Assembly: GCF_001747095.1 (NCBI RefSeq)
Contig: NZ_MDGP01000001.1
Span: forward strand, 2,959,001 to 3,023,000
DNA from: Roseivirga sp. 4D4
Lineage (GTDB): Bacteria; Bacteroidota; Bacteroidia; Cytophagales; Cyclobacteriaceae
Length of the DNA stretch: 64,000 bases
Direction: 5' to 3'
The notes below the pieces were generated by a model. It saw only the letters and a list, made by a program, of their open reading frames with translations, was not told the DNA's origin and did not search any database. The position numbers and the translations under genes were made by a program. Shown here in pieces: positions 8,325 to 16,464 of this stretch; position 1 is the stretch's first letter, and the number at the start of each line of letters is the position of its first letter.

Positions 8325-10712
8325 ATGAGATCAAAGGTCATATTCCTCAGTATTGGTTTGATGTGTCTTTTCTCTTCTTCTTTTGGACAGAAAAAGTCAA
8401 ACGTAGACCCGGCAGACCTACTGAATACCTATCAAAATGCACTCCCTACGGAAAAGGTATTTCTACATCTGAATAAGTCGGAATTCGGACTGGGGGAAAT
8501 CATATGGATCAAGTCCTATCTCGTGGCTGGGCCCATGCACCTCCCCTCTCCAATAAGCAAAACACTCTACATAGAACTACTGAATGAGAGTGGCAGTGTG
8601 ATGAAAAGGCTTTCGGTTCAATCAGAGGAAGGCACTGGTCAGGCTAGCCTTGAAATTGACGATAACTGGTCGCAAGGCGCATATTATCTTCGCGCCTACA
8701 CCAACTGGATGAAAAACCAAGATGAGGAATACTTCTTTAAAAAGAAGATCAATATCATTTCTCCAGACCTTTCAGAGCAATTCCAACCACAGCAGCAGAC
8801 TCAAGAGTTATCTGTTCGTTTCTTCCCTGAAGGGGGAAACTTAGTCAAAGACATTCAATCATGGATGGCTTTCGAGATTAATGGCCTCTCCAAAACTCGT
8901 ATAATCAAGGGGAAGATCTTTGATCAAAACGATCAATTCATTCAAGACTTTGAAACCTCTCATGAAGGTAGAGGAAAACTTAGGTTCTTACCTCGGTCTG
9001 AATCACACTACGCCATTATCGAGTCATTGAGTCAAAAGTGGCCCTTACCAGAAGCACAGCAGAAGGGGACCATAATGACCGTTAACAATACGGATCCAGA
9101 GGAAGTAATTGCCACTTTCATGACCAACTCACCCGGGCAATACATTCTACATGCCCATACCCGAGGCATTTCTATTTATCAAAGTGAAATTAAACTCAAC
9201 AGAAAAAAAGGGCGACTTACCATACCAAAAAATGACCTACCCGAAGGAATTACCACGCTAACACTATTCGACTCAAATAGGCGCCCAATAGCGGAAAGGC
9301 TTATTTTCATCAACCACCAAAAAGGGCTAAACATACAAGTTGCATCTGACAAGGCAACCTATAAAAAGAGGGAACTAGTAAAATTGGATGTCACAGTTCT
9401 AGACGCCAAAGGAGAACCTGTAGAAGGCCAGTTTTCACTGACCGCCTTGAATAATAAAGTATCAAAAAACAATCAGTCTGAGTATAACATCCGTGCAAAC
9501 CAATTGTTAGGCTCAGATCTCAAAGGTTACCTAAAACAGCCTGCTCAATACCTAGGTGACTCACAAGAAGCTCAGCTGAAAGCTGATTTGCTGATGATGG
9601 TAAACGGATGGCGCAGGTTTCAATGGAATGCAGTGCTATCAACTGATTCTCTCTCTCCAGAGTATAGTGTTGAACAAGGTTTAACAGTAAAGGGAAGGAT
9701 TTATCGAGATGGTAAGGACCTCGTGAAGAACGGTCAGGTATTCATGTTTACCAATGTGAATGCCAATGAATCAAAAGACCTGGTGATCACAAATGAAAAA
9801 GGAGAGTTTGAGTTTAAAAATCAGGTATTTACCGACACTACGGTATTGACCATTCAAGCTTTCTACAAAAAAGGTAGGAAGAACATCAACCTTACGCTCG
9901 ATTCAATCAGTTATGAGGAAGTGGGCTGGAATCCCTTACTAATAGAACAAGAAGTAATTGGAACACCTGAGCAAATCACCCGATTTAAGGAGTTTATGAT
10001 TACCAACATTACGGTCGATACTACTTACAAAAGGTTTGGGAATGTGATCGCCTTGGGCGATGTAATCGTTGAAGCACGTGATGGCCGGGAGGCGGAGTTA
10101 AATAGACAAATAGGCATACAAGGGAATGCCTTATTTCTGGACGACATACCCTATGAAGACAAACAGAGCAGAGATGCCTACAATATTATGATGGGGCGTG
10201 TTCCTGGTTTCTATTTAGGTTTCGGAGCTGGCGAAAAAATACCTATGATGGGATTAGGAAGACGATACAGTGGCCCTCCTGCTGTTTTCATTGACGGCAG
10301 ACCAGTTGAATTCCGAGATGCTTATGGATTAGAAGCAACAAGAATAAAGGCCATTAGTGCTACCAAAGATCCTCCACCTGGAGTCATTATGATATTTACC
10401 TATACCAGGGCTGAATATTATGCTGCTAAGCCTAAAGGGCCAAGTTATTATTCTGGAACCTTACCTGGTTATCACGTATCTCGAGAGTTCTACAGACCGA
10501 TTTATGACGGAAGAGATGAACCTTTCAGGCCTGACAACCGGGCTACCATGCATTGGGAACCGATGATTACTATAGATGCAAATGGGAAAGCTTCTATCGA
10601 GTTTTATAGCTCCGATGACGTAACTGATATCGAGATTGACATTCAGGGAATTGGCATGAACGGAACTTCTGGCCAAGGCTCAGCAAAAATCAAAGTCCAT
10701 GACAAGTATTAG
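8325..10712 (+). CDS. Secreted MG2-like / TonB-plug domain protein (second of a tandem pair)
   Basis: This 795-aa protein is a clear paralogue of the upstream gene, 57 bp away. It has a signal peptide ending SSSFGQ, the same opening motif (LPTEKVFLHLNKSEFGLGE), the shared block LLMMVNGWRRFQW, and the same closing block (WEPMITIDANGKASIEFYS). It lacks the Gly/Ser-rich insertion. Its plug-like segment is more degenerate: AVFIDGRPVEFRDAYGLEA is kept, but the usual GVNG loop has become TKDPPPGVIMI. The pair probably arose by gene duplication and is likely co-transcribed. The biochemical role is unknown; A2M-like proteins can act as protease traps, but I see no thioester motif (CxEQ) here. Confidence 0.8.
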   Translation: MRSKVIFLSIGLMCLFSSSFGQKKSNVDPADLLNTYQNALPTEKVFLHLNKSEFGLGEIIWIKSYLVAGPMHLPSPISKTLYIELLNESGSVMKRLSVQSEEGTGQASLEIDDNWSQGAYYLRAYTNWMKNQDEEYFFKKKINIISPDLSEQFQPQQQTQELSVRFFPEGGNLVKDIQSWMAFEINGLSKTRIIKGKIFDQNDQFIQDFETSHEGRGKLRFLPRSESHYAIIESLSQKWPLPEAQQKGTIMTVNNTDPEEVIATFMTNSPGQYILHAHTRGISIYQSEIKLNRKKGRLTIPKNDLPEGITTLTLFDSNRRPIAERLIFINHQKGLNIQVASDKATYKKRELVKLDVTVLDAKGEPVEGQFSLTALNNKVSKNNQSEYNIRANQLLGSDLKGYLKQPAQYLGDSQEAQLKADLLMMVNGWRRFQWNAVLSTDSLSPEYSVEQGLTVKGRIYRDGKDLVKNGQVFMFTNVNANESKDLVITNEKGEFEFKNQVFTDTTVLTIQAFYKKGRKNINLTLDSISYEEVGWNPLLIEQEVIGTPEQITRFKEFMITNITVDTTYKRFGNVIALGDVIVEARDGREAELNRQIGIQGNALFLDDIPYEDKQSRDAYNIMMGRVPGFYLGFGAGEKIPMMGLGRRYSGPPAVFIDGRPVEFRDAYGLEATRIKAISATKDPPPGVIMIFTYTRAEYYAAKPKGPSYYSGTLPGYHVSREFYRPIYDGRDEPFRPDNRATMHWEPMITIDANGKASIEFYSSDDVTDIEIDIQGIGMNGTSGQGSAKIKVHDKY

Positions 10713-10751
10713 ATACTTATTCTGACTTATTTTGCACCATTCCACTTCAGT

Positions 10752-11189
10752 ATGTCTAGAATCAAAATCAGTCTCCCACCAACGAAAGTCTTCGAAACCT
10801 CATTGAGTATTAGAATCTCAGATATCAATTATGGTAATCATCTGGGGAACGACAGCGTACTCAGTCTTATGCATGAGGCCCGATTTCGCTTTTATAAGAG
10901 CCTCGGTTATACCGATGAACTCAGTATTGACGGAGTAGGAACTATACAAGTAGACACAGCCATCCAATACAAGGGCGAAGGCTTCCATGGCGATCAAGTA
11001 ACAGCAGAAATTTATCTTGGGGATACTACAAGCAAAAGTATGGACCTATACTATCGGTTGTCAATTAAAGACTCCGACAAAGTGATCGCCTTGGGCAAAA
11101 CCGGCATTGCCTTTTACAATTATGCCGAAGGAAAGGTCAGCAATATGCCGGCCTCTATTGCCAAAAAGCTTGAGTCATTCCAATCATAA
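10752..11189 (+). CDS. Hotdog-fold acyl-CoA thioesterase (4HBT/YbgC-like)
   Basis: The 145-aa length and the opening pattern (SIRISDINYGNHLGNDSVL, then HEARFRFYKSLGY) fit single-domain hotdog thioesterases, which hydrolyse acyl-CoA or acyl-ACP thioesters as dimers or tetramers. The Asp in the DINYGNH segment aligns with the usual DxxGHxN region of the 4HBT family. The substrate cannot be read from the sequence. The gene lies between the MG2/plug pair and rlmN in the same direction, with 39 bp upstream and 31 bp downstream, so it may share transcripts with either side. Confidence 0.85.
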   Translation: MSRIKISLPPTKVFETSLSIRISDINYGNHLGNDSVLSLMHEARFRFYKSLGYTDELSIDGVGTIQVDTAIQYKGEGFHGDQVTAEIYLGDTTSKSMDLYYRLSIKDSDKVIALGKTGIAFYNYAEGKVSNMPASIAKKLESFQS

Positions 11190-11220
11190 GCTTTAATCCG
11201 ATTAGTACTACCTTTGCGCC

Positions 11221-12270
11221 ATGAGCACATCTGCATCTGCCAAAAGAGATATTCGTCAGCTTTCATTAGATGACATCAAAGACTTCTTCATTGCCGAAGG
11301 AGAACAAGCTTTTAGGGCGAAGCAAGTGTATGAATGGCTATGGAAAAAGTCAGCCAAGGACTTTGATCAGATGACTAACATTTCTCTGCAGACCCGTGAG
11401 AAACTGAAGGCGCATTTTGACATCAAGCATGTTAAAGTAGATCAGATGCAACGCAGCAATGATGGTACCATCAAAAATGCAGTCAAATTGCATGATAGCC
11501 TCGTGGTTGAATCTGTATTGATCCCCACTGAAAAAAGAATCACTGCATGCATCTCTTCGCAGGTAGGCTGTAGCCTTGACTGTAACTTTTGTGCCACGGC
11601 TCGGCTCAAGCGTATGCGTAACCTCAATGCCGATGAGATTTATGATCAAGTGGTCGCCATTAAAGACCAAGCTGATCTCTACTTTGAAAGACCATTGACC
11701 AACATTGTGTACATGGGCATGGGTGAACCATTGCTCAACTACAAGAATGTACTTAAGTCCATTGAAATGATCACTTCTCCAGAAGGCTTGGGCATGTCTC
11801 CTAAGCGGATCACACTTTCTACTGTAGGTATACCAAAAATGATCAAGCAACTAGCAGACGATGAGGTTAAATTCAATTTGGCAGTATCGCTACACTCTGC
11901 CATCGATGAGTCTAGATCTAAAATGATGCCCATCAACGAGAAAAGTAATCTGGCAGAATTAGCAGAGTCGCTTCAATACTGGCATGCCAAAACGGGACGC
12001 AAAATCACTTTCGAATATGTGGTCTGGAAGAACATCAATGATGATGAGCAACATGCCAGAGCTCTGGCCAAATATTGTGGTAAGGTAGCCTCCAAAGTGA
12101 ATATCATCGAATACAACCCTATCGATGATGGAGAGTATCAACAAGCTGCTCCAGAGAGTCTGGATATGTATCAGCGGATACTCGAAGCAAAGGGAATTAT
12201 CGTGAATGTCAGAAGAAGCCGTGGTAAGGATATCGATGCGGCTTGTGGGCAGCTGGCGAACAAGAGCTAA
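11221..12270 (+). CDS. rlmN: 23S rRNA (adenine2503-C2)/tRNA (adenine37-C2) methyltransferase RlmN
   Basis: RlmN is a radical-SAM enzyme that methylates C2 of A2503 in 23S rRNA and A37 in some tRNAs. The radical-SAM cluster motif CxxxCxxC is present with Cys117, Cys121 and Cys124 (CSLDCNFC). The family motif YMGMGEPLLNY follows, and the catalytic C-terminal Cys342 (ACGQL) is present. The 349-aa length is standard. A TACCTTTG box (11209-11216) matching the Bacteroidota -7 consensus TAnnTTTG lies immediately upstream, but it would leave almost no leader and no -33 TTG is placed correctly. Convergent with the rhomboid unit. Confidence 0.97.
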   Translation: MSTSASAKRDIRQLSLDDIKDFFIAEGEQAFRAKQVYEWLWKKSAKDFDQMTNISLQTREKLKAHFDIKHVKVDQMQRSNDGTIKNAVKLHDSLVVESVLIPTEKRITACISSQVGCSLDCNFCATARLKRMRNLNADEIYDQVVAIKDQADLYFERPLTNIVYMGMGEPLLNYKNVLKSIEMITSPEGLGMSPKRITLSTVGIPKMIKQLADDEVKFNLAVSLHSAIDESRSKMMPINEKSNLAELAESLQYWHAKTGRKITFEYVVWKNINDDEQHARALAKYCGKVASKVNIIEYNPIDDGEYQQAAPESLDMYQRILEAKGIIVNVRRSRGKDIDAACGQLANKS

Positions 12271-12285
12271 TATTTATCTATTTCT

Positions 12286-12371
12286 GGACCTCTCCACGGG
12301 GTCGAGGTGAAAAAGAGAGTGCTCGCAAGAATGGGTAGCCACTCCCTTTCTATCCCGAGCGAAGTCGAGGG
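12286..12371. repeat. REP-like dispersed-repeat remnants in the rlmN/rhomboid convergent gap
   Basis: The 179-bp gap holds two related dyads. The first, at 12288-12308, starts ACCTC and ends GAGGT around CCACGGGG. The second, at 12354-12371, reads CCCGAGCGAAGTCGAGGG. Between them a 10-bp imperfect hairpin pairs 12312-12321 with 12340-12349. Sequences of the form CTCGACTTCGCTCGGG are, from general knowledge, common dispersed intergenic repeats in Bacteroidota genomes. The central hairpin may also help terminate transcription of the two convergent units. Confidence 0.5.
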
Positions 12372-12449
12372 AACTCATGCGATTATGAAAATTCAACTAA
12401 TTAGGTATGCAGTTCCGTTTTACTGAACCTGAACTCAAAAGACAATTAC

Positions 12450-13367
12450 CTAGTCTTTACTCGCATTAAAGAGCTTTTGCTTCTCTTCTTTGCTCAAAGC
12501 ATCATAGCCTTTATCTGAAATCTTATCTAGGATGGCATCAATCTCAGCCTGACTCGTTTCCTTCTTGCTGTCCGTTTTAACACTAGATTTTCTGGCAGTT
12601 CTCGACTTCGGCCTCGAGCTTGTTTCCTTTTTATAGGAGACTTTAATCTTTGGTTGAGGTTTAAATAAGCTTTTGACCCAAATGATAAAGTTCACAATGG
12701 GCTTACTCCAATCATTGCCTTTTTGCAATTGCGTCATTCCAACATAACCGACCAAAGCACCCCCTAAATGAGCAATCTCTCCCCCGGCATTTGAACCTGT
12801 TGACTGTATGAATGAAACGAAAACACTAAAAAAAGCAATATACTTTAGCTTCACAGGACCCAATAAGATGAGGTTCACAGCAAAGTTTGGCTGAAACGTT
12901 GCAGCGCCTACAACAATAGCCGTCACACCAGCCGAAGCACCAAGTAGACTCGAGTATGGAACAGCCTCCTGAAAGTAGGGCAATAAGTTATATATGAGCA
13001 TGTAGAAGAGACCACCTCCTATACCACCCCAAACATAGAAGCCTAATAGCTTATTCTGACCCAAATACTCAGCGATTATCTTCCCGAACCAATACATCCA
13101 CAGCATATTGAAAAGGATGTGTAAAAGTCCTTGATGAAAAAAGAAGTAGGTAATGATTGACCAGGGTCGATACAACAATGCACCAGGGTCTGCAGGTAAG
13201 GTCAGGTAATGACTCAGCTGAGCGTAAAGCACTTCCTGCCCAGAGAGTGTCAATAAAACAGACAATACCCCCATAAACAGAAACACCACCACATTAATGA
13301 CAATGATCTGATTTAAGACATTTCCCGTCTTAAAAGCCAACTTAAAATCTTCTAGAATACTATTCAT
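12450..13367 (-). CDS. Rhomboid-family intramembrane serine protease with Lys/Ser-rich C-terminal tail
   Basis: Rhomboids cleave transmembrane substrates inside the membrane with a Ser-His dyad. The catalytic-serine motif GASAG is near residues 143-147, and the histidine lies in AHLGGALVGY near residue 200. About six hydrophobic segments are visible, with the conserved HILFNMLWMYWFG helix. A cytoplasmic tail of about 80 residues is rich in Lys, Ser and Arg and ends in a short helical module (AEIDAILDKISDKGYDALSKE cut here) seen in many Bacteroidota rhomboids. Last gene of a four-gene leftward unit; its start is 3 nt from the stop of the second rhomboid gene. Confidence 0.93.
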   Translation of the reverse strand: MNSILEDFKLAFKTGNVLNQIIVINVVVFLFMGVLSVLLTLSGQEVLYAQLSHYLTLPADPGALLYRPWSIITYFFFHQGLLHILFNMLWMYWFGKIIAEYLGQNKLLGFYVWGGIGGGLFYMLIYNLLPYFQEAVPYSSLLGASAGVTAIVVGAATFQPNFAVNLILLGPVKLKYIAFFSVFVSFIQSTGSNAGGEIAHLGGALVGYVGMTQLQKGNDWSKPIVNFIIWVKSLFKPQPKIKVSYKKETSSRPKSRTARKSSVKTDSKKETSQAEIDAILDKISDKGYDALSKEEKQKLFNASKD

Positions 13368-13370
13368 CGG

Positions 13371-14168
13371 TTAATAGAACTTATGACGATCCTTTTTCCA
13401 CAACCTTACTAAGAAATAGGCAATCAGCGCCCCTCCAATATGGGCAAGGTGGGCTACATTATCTCCAGGTGCCCGCTGAAATTCAGCATAGAGTTCATAG
13501 AGTATGTAAAAACCTACCAGGTACTTCGCCTTAATTGGGAAAGGCAAAAAGAGTAAGAATAGTTCTGTATTAGGGAAGAAAAGGGCAAATGCGGCAAGAA
13601 TTCCAAAGACAGCTCCGGAAGCACCTACCATATTGTAATCACCAAAATATCTGTACAAGCCTCTGGCCAATTCCTTAGACTCTTCTATCAACCGTGGATC
13701 ATTTTCATTACGTGAATAGCGATCTACAAAATTGTAAATGAACTCAGGCTTATAAACATTATGGTCTACAATCAACTGATTGAAGTCTTGAGAGCTTGGG
13801 TTATCAACGTACGACTGAACCGAGTTTCGAATTGAAACCACTTCCAGATAATTTACTGTCGTATAGAAAATCCCGGCACCAATACCGGTGACCATGTAAA
13901 GGATTAAGAACTTCTTCTGACCAAGGAATTGCTCGAGCAACGGCCCAAAAATGAATAGAGCGAACATATTCCCAAAGAGGTGCATAATACTTTGGGTGCT
14001 ATGCAAGAACATGTAAGTAATGAACTGATAAGGTTTGAAGTCATCTGAGAGAATGAAGTACAAACCGAAATACTCCCCTAGATCCAATTTCATCAGCATT
14101 TGAACTACGGCAATACCGATGTTGATAAAAAGGAGCTGTTTTACTAGGGGCGTGAGTCTTCCGAACAT
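13371..14168 (-). CDS. Rhomboid-family intramembrane serine protease
   Basis: The 265-aa protein carries GASGAVFGILAAF with the catalytic Ser, and AHLAHIGGALIAYFL with the catalytic His. HLFGNMFALFIFGPLLEQFL matches the conserved second helix. A long soluble loop of about 70 residues (VNYLEVVSIRNSVQSYVDN onward) separates two membrane segments, which is unusual compared with the compact first rhomboid and may hold a substrate-gating or recognition element. The two rhomboids share the fold but differ strongly in loops and tail, so they probably have different substrates. It starts 5 nt after the mutL stop. Confidence 0.93.
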   Translation of the reverse strand: MFGRLTPLVKQLLFINIGIAVVQMLMKLDLGEYFGLYFILSDDFKPYQFITYMFLHSTQSIMHLFGNMFALFIFGPLLEQFLGQKKFLILYMVTGIGAGIFYTTVNYLEVVSIRNSVQSYVDNPSSQDFNQLIVDHNVYKPEFIYNFVDRYSRNENDPRLIEESKELARGLYRYFGDYNMVGASGAVFGILAAFALFFPNTELFLLFLPFPIKAKYLVGFYILYELYAEFQRAPGDNVAHLAHIGGALIAYFLVRLWKKDRHKFY

Positions 14169-14173
14169 AAATG

Positions 14174-16012
14174 CTAATTAAAAAACTGGGCTATCTTTTC
14201 CAATTCGAGAATAAAGGTCGTTTTGAGACCGCTTGGCGAATAATTTGGTGTTTTGCATGCAAAGAGTTGATCAATTAACGATGACATCTCCGCTTGGGTT
14301 AACTCATTCCCCCTTTTTATTGAAGATCTTTTCGCAATGGCTCGCGCGATATTCTCATCATTAGAAATACTTAACTCAGACTTGTTTTGTTTGAATTGCT
14401 CAATAAAGCCCTCAAAAAGCACCTTTTCATTTCCAGTTTTTAAGTCCGCAGGCACGCCATTGATCACAATCGCATGATTTCCGAAATCAGAAAATTCGAA
14501 GCCGATCGCATTCAATTCTTCCTTAATATCATTCACAAGCGAAAAGTCTGCTGGATTCAATTCCAAAGTTTGGGGGAATAAAGACTGTTGTGAAGCCCCC
14601 GATCGCTGTTGCAACTGGAGCAGAAATTTTTCATATAGGATCCTTTCATGTGCCTCTTGCTGTGCGATCAGCATCAATCCAGACTTCACATGAGTAGCGA
14701 TATATTGTTGGTGTATTTGAAAATAGGCTTTGTGTTCACGAGGGGTGTGTGCCACAGCATCGGGGGAATTAGCAGCACTGCCTAAGGTAATCGTACTCTG
14801 TGACTCAGGATGAATCTCCATTTGGGCATTAGCCTGCTCTTCTTGTGAAATGTCTTGCTTCAAGCCTTCGTAAAGCTTCTCCCACTGCCCTGCATCCTGT
14901 TTCTTTTCAAAGGTTTTGAACTGCGCATAATCTCGATCAGCAGTGCTGGTTCTTTCTTTAGGTGGGGCCGATTGGAAAGAAGCAAAGTTCACGTCTTGGT
15001 TGAAATCCAATGCAGGAACGATATTATGGGTACCTAATGCCTGTCTGACCGCTGCTTTCACAATGGCATAAACGGTCCGTTCATCATCAAACTTAATTTC
15101 CGTCTTGGTCGGGTGCACATTGATGTCAATATGCTTTGGATCAATTTCTATAAAGAGCGTATAGAAAGGATAAGTTGAATCGGGTAACAGACTTTCAAAG
15201 GCCGTCATTACCGCATGGTTCAAATAGTTACTCTTGATAAAGCGATCATTGACAAAGAAGAATTGTTCTCCGCGTGTCTTTTTAGCAAATTCTGGCTTTC
15301 CTACATAACCATAAACTCGGAGCAGGTCAGTTTCTTCTTCACAAGAAGCCATCTGGTCTTGATACTTCTTTCCAAAAATACCAACCACGCGCTTGCTGAG
15401 TTTCCCCCCGGAAAGCTTGTAAACCTCCATGTCATTTTGATACAGTGACATGGCGATTTCTGAGTTAGCCAAGGCCACACGTTGGAATTCATCCACGATA
15501 TGGCGCATTTCCACTGCATTCGACTTTAAGAAGTTTCTTCTAGCAGGAACATTGAAAAATAGATTCTTGACGCAGGTAGAGGTTCCTTTTGGCGTGGCGA
15601 TCGGCTCTTGTTTTTTTACTTCTGAGGCCTCTATTTGGATCATGACACCCAATTCATCCTCTTCCCTTTTCGACTTTAATTCTACCTGACCTACAGCTGC
15701 AATAGAAGCCATAGCTTCACCCCTAAACCCCATGGTTTTTATGGCAAAAAGGTCTTCAGCCGTTCTGATTTTAGAAGTAGCATGCCTCTCAAAACACATA
15801 CGCGCATCGATGTCAGACATACCCAGGCCATTGTCCACCACTTGGATCAATGACTTTCCAGAATCTTTTACAATGAGTTGGATATCTGTAGCCCCTGCAT
15901 CAATTGCATTCTCCAACAGCTCCTTGACCACAGAGGCAGGACGCTGTACTACTTCACCAGCAGCTATCTGATTAGCAATGTTATCAGGTAATAACTTTAT
16001 GATATCGGGCAT
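14174..16012 (-). CDS. mutL: DNA mismatch repair protein MutL
   Basis: MutL couples MutS mismatch recognition to downstream strand removal. The GHKL ATPase N-terminus is intact: [23 protein letters not shown] and [10 protein letters not shown]. The C-terminal dimerisation domain is present from about residue 425. The endonuclease metal-binding motif DQHA(X)2E(X)4E, found in MutL proteins that nick DNA, reads [12 protein letters not shown] at 450-461, so the Asp and His are missing. The usual C-terminal CPHGRP motif reads SPSGLK at 592-597. This suggests the protein does not nick DNA in the standard way. At 612 aa it has normal length. It is preceded 15 nt upstream by the gene at 16028-16384 and followed by two rhomboid genes. 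Confidence 0.97.
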   Translation of the reverse strand: MPDIIKLLPDNIANQIAAGEVVQRPASVVKELLENAIDAGATDIQLIVKDSGKSLIQVVDNGLGMSDIDARMCFERHATSKIRTAEDLFAIKTMGFRGEAMASIAAVGQVELKSKREEDELGVMIQIEASEVKKQEPIATPKGTSTCVKNLFFNVPARRNFLKSNAVEMRHIVDEFQRVALANSEIAMSLYQNDMEVYKLSGGKLSKRVVGIFGKKYQDQMASCEEETDLLRVYGYVGKPEFAKKTRGEQFFFVNDRFIKSNYLNHAVMTAFESLLPDSTYPFYTLFIEIDPKHIDINVHPTKTEIKFDDERTVYAIVKAAVRQALGTHNIVPALDFNQDVNFASFQSAPPKERTSTADRDYAQFKTFEKKQDAGQWEKLYEGLKQDISQEEQANAQMEIHPESQSTITLGSAANSPDAVAHTPREHKAYFQIHQQYIATHVKSGLMLIAQQEAHERILYEKFLLQLQQRSGASQQSLFPQTLELNPADFSLVNDIKEELNAIGFEFSDFGNHAIVINGVPADLKTGNEKVLFEGFIEQFKQNKSELSISNDENIARAIAKRSSIKRGNELTQAEMSSLIDQLFACKTPNYSPSGLKTTFILELEKIAQFFN

Positions 16013-16027
16013 TCGAAACTTCGGAAG

Positions 16028-16384
16028 TTACTTTTTAAATCGCTTCCAAAGATAGAACGGAATATAGAGTAAGGCTAAATAAAATATGTCAGATCCAACA
16101 TAAACAAAACCACCGGCAAACATTACCAACACTATCATGATGATAAGTCTAAGCATCATGGTCTGCCCAACGCCATCACCCTTAGCGTGCTTCATGTTTT
16201 TTCTGAAGGAACCGGAGATCTGAGAAGTGTAGCCAGGGTCTACTGAATCATCGGCAATGCCTAACTCGGCTTTTATGCGAGAAGTTCTGTTTTCAATATC
16301 TTCCTTGATAGGATCGTAATAGCGTGGAGTAACATGAAAGCGCTGGTACTTCACTTTTTTCATTAAACTCGGAAGCTTCATCAT
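16028..16384 (-). CDS. Small membrane protein upstream of mutL, unknown function
   Basis: The 118-aa protein has a basic N-terminal half with the string FHVTPRYYDPIKEDIE, then two closely spaced hydrophobic segments at about residues 74-95 and 97-113, ending in a basic KRFKK. A hairpin in the inner membrane with a cytoplasmic N-terminus is the likely topology. I do not recognise the family. It is the first gene of the unit that continues with mutL and two rhomboid proteases, but the role is unknown. The ATG at 16384 is followed in frame by another seven codons later, so the exact start is uncertain. Confidence 0.75.
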   Translation of the reverse strand: MMKLPSLMKKVKYQRFHVTPRYYDPIKEDIENRTSRIKAELGIADDSVDPGYTSQISGSFRKNMKHAKGDGVGQTMMLRLIIMIVLVMFAGGFVYVGSDIFYLALLYIPFYLWKRFKK

Positions 16385-16464
16385 ATCACTACTCCTTTTT
16401 TAACGTTCTTACTAATGTCCTAAAAATATAGTTAATTTACTTTTATTAAAAGTCAAACGCCTCT

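Noticed and set aside
11209..11216. TACCTTTG box as rlmN promoter
   Set aside because: The -7 box matches, but no -33 TTG is at the right distance and the leader would be near zero, so I did not list it.
11350..11850. Leftward 166-codon frame inside rlmN
   Set aside because: It is antisense to a certain rlmN and has no motif or start context.
15450..15971. Rightward open frames inside mutL
   Set aside because: Both are antisense to the ATPase domain of MutL and show no independent protein features.
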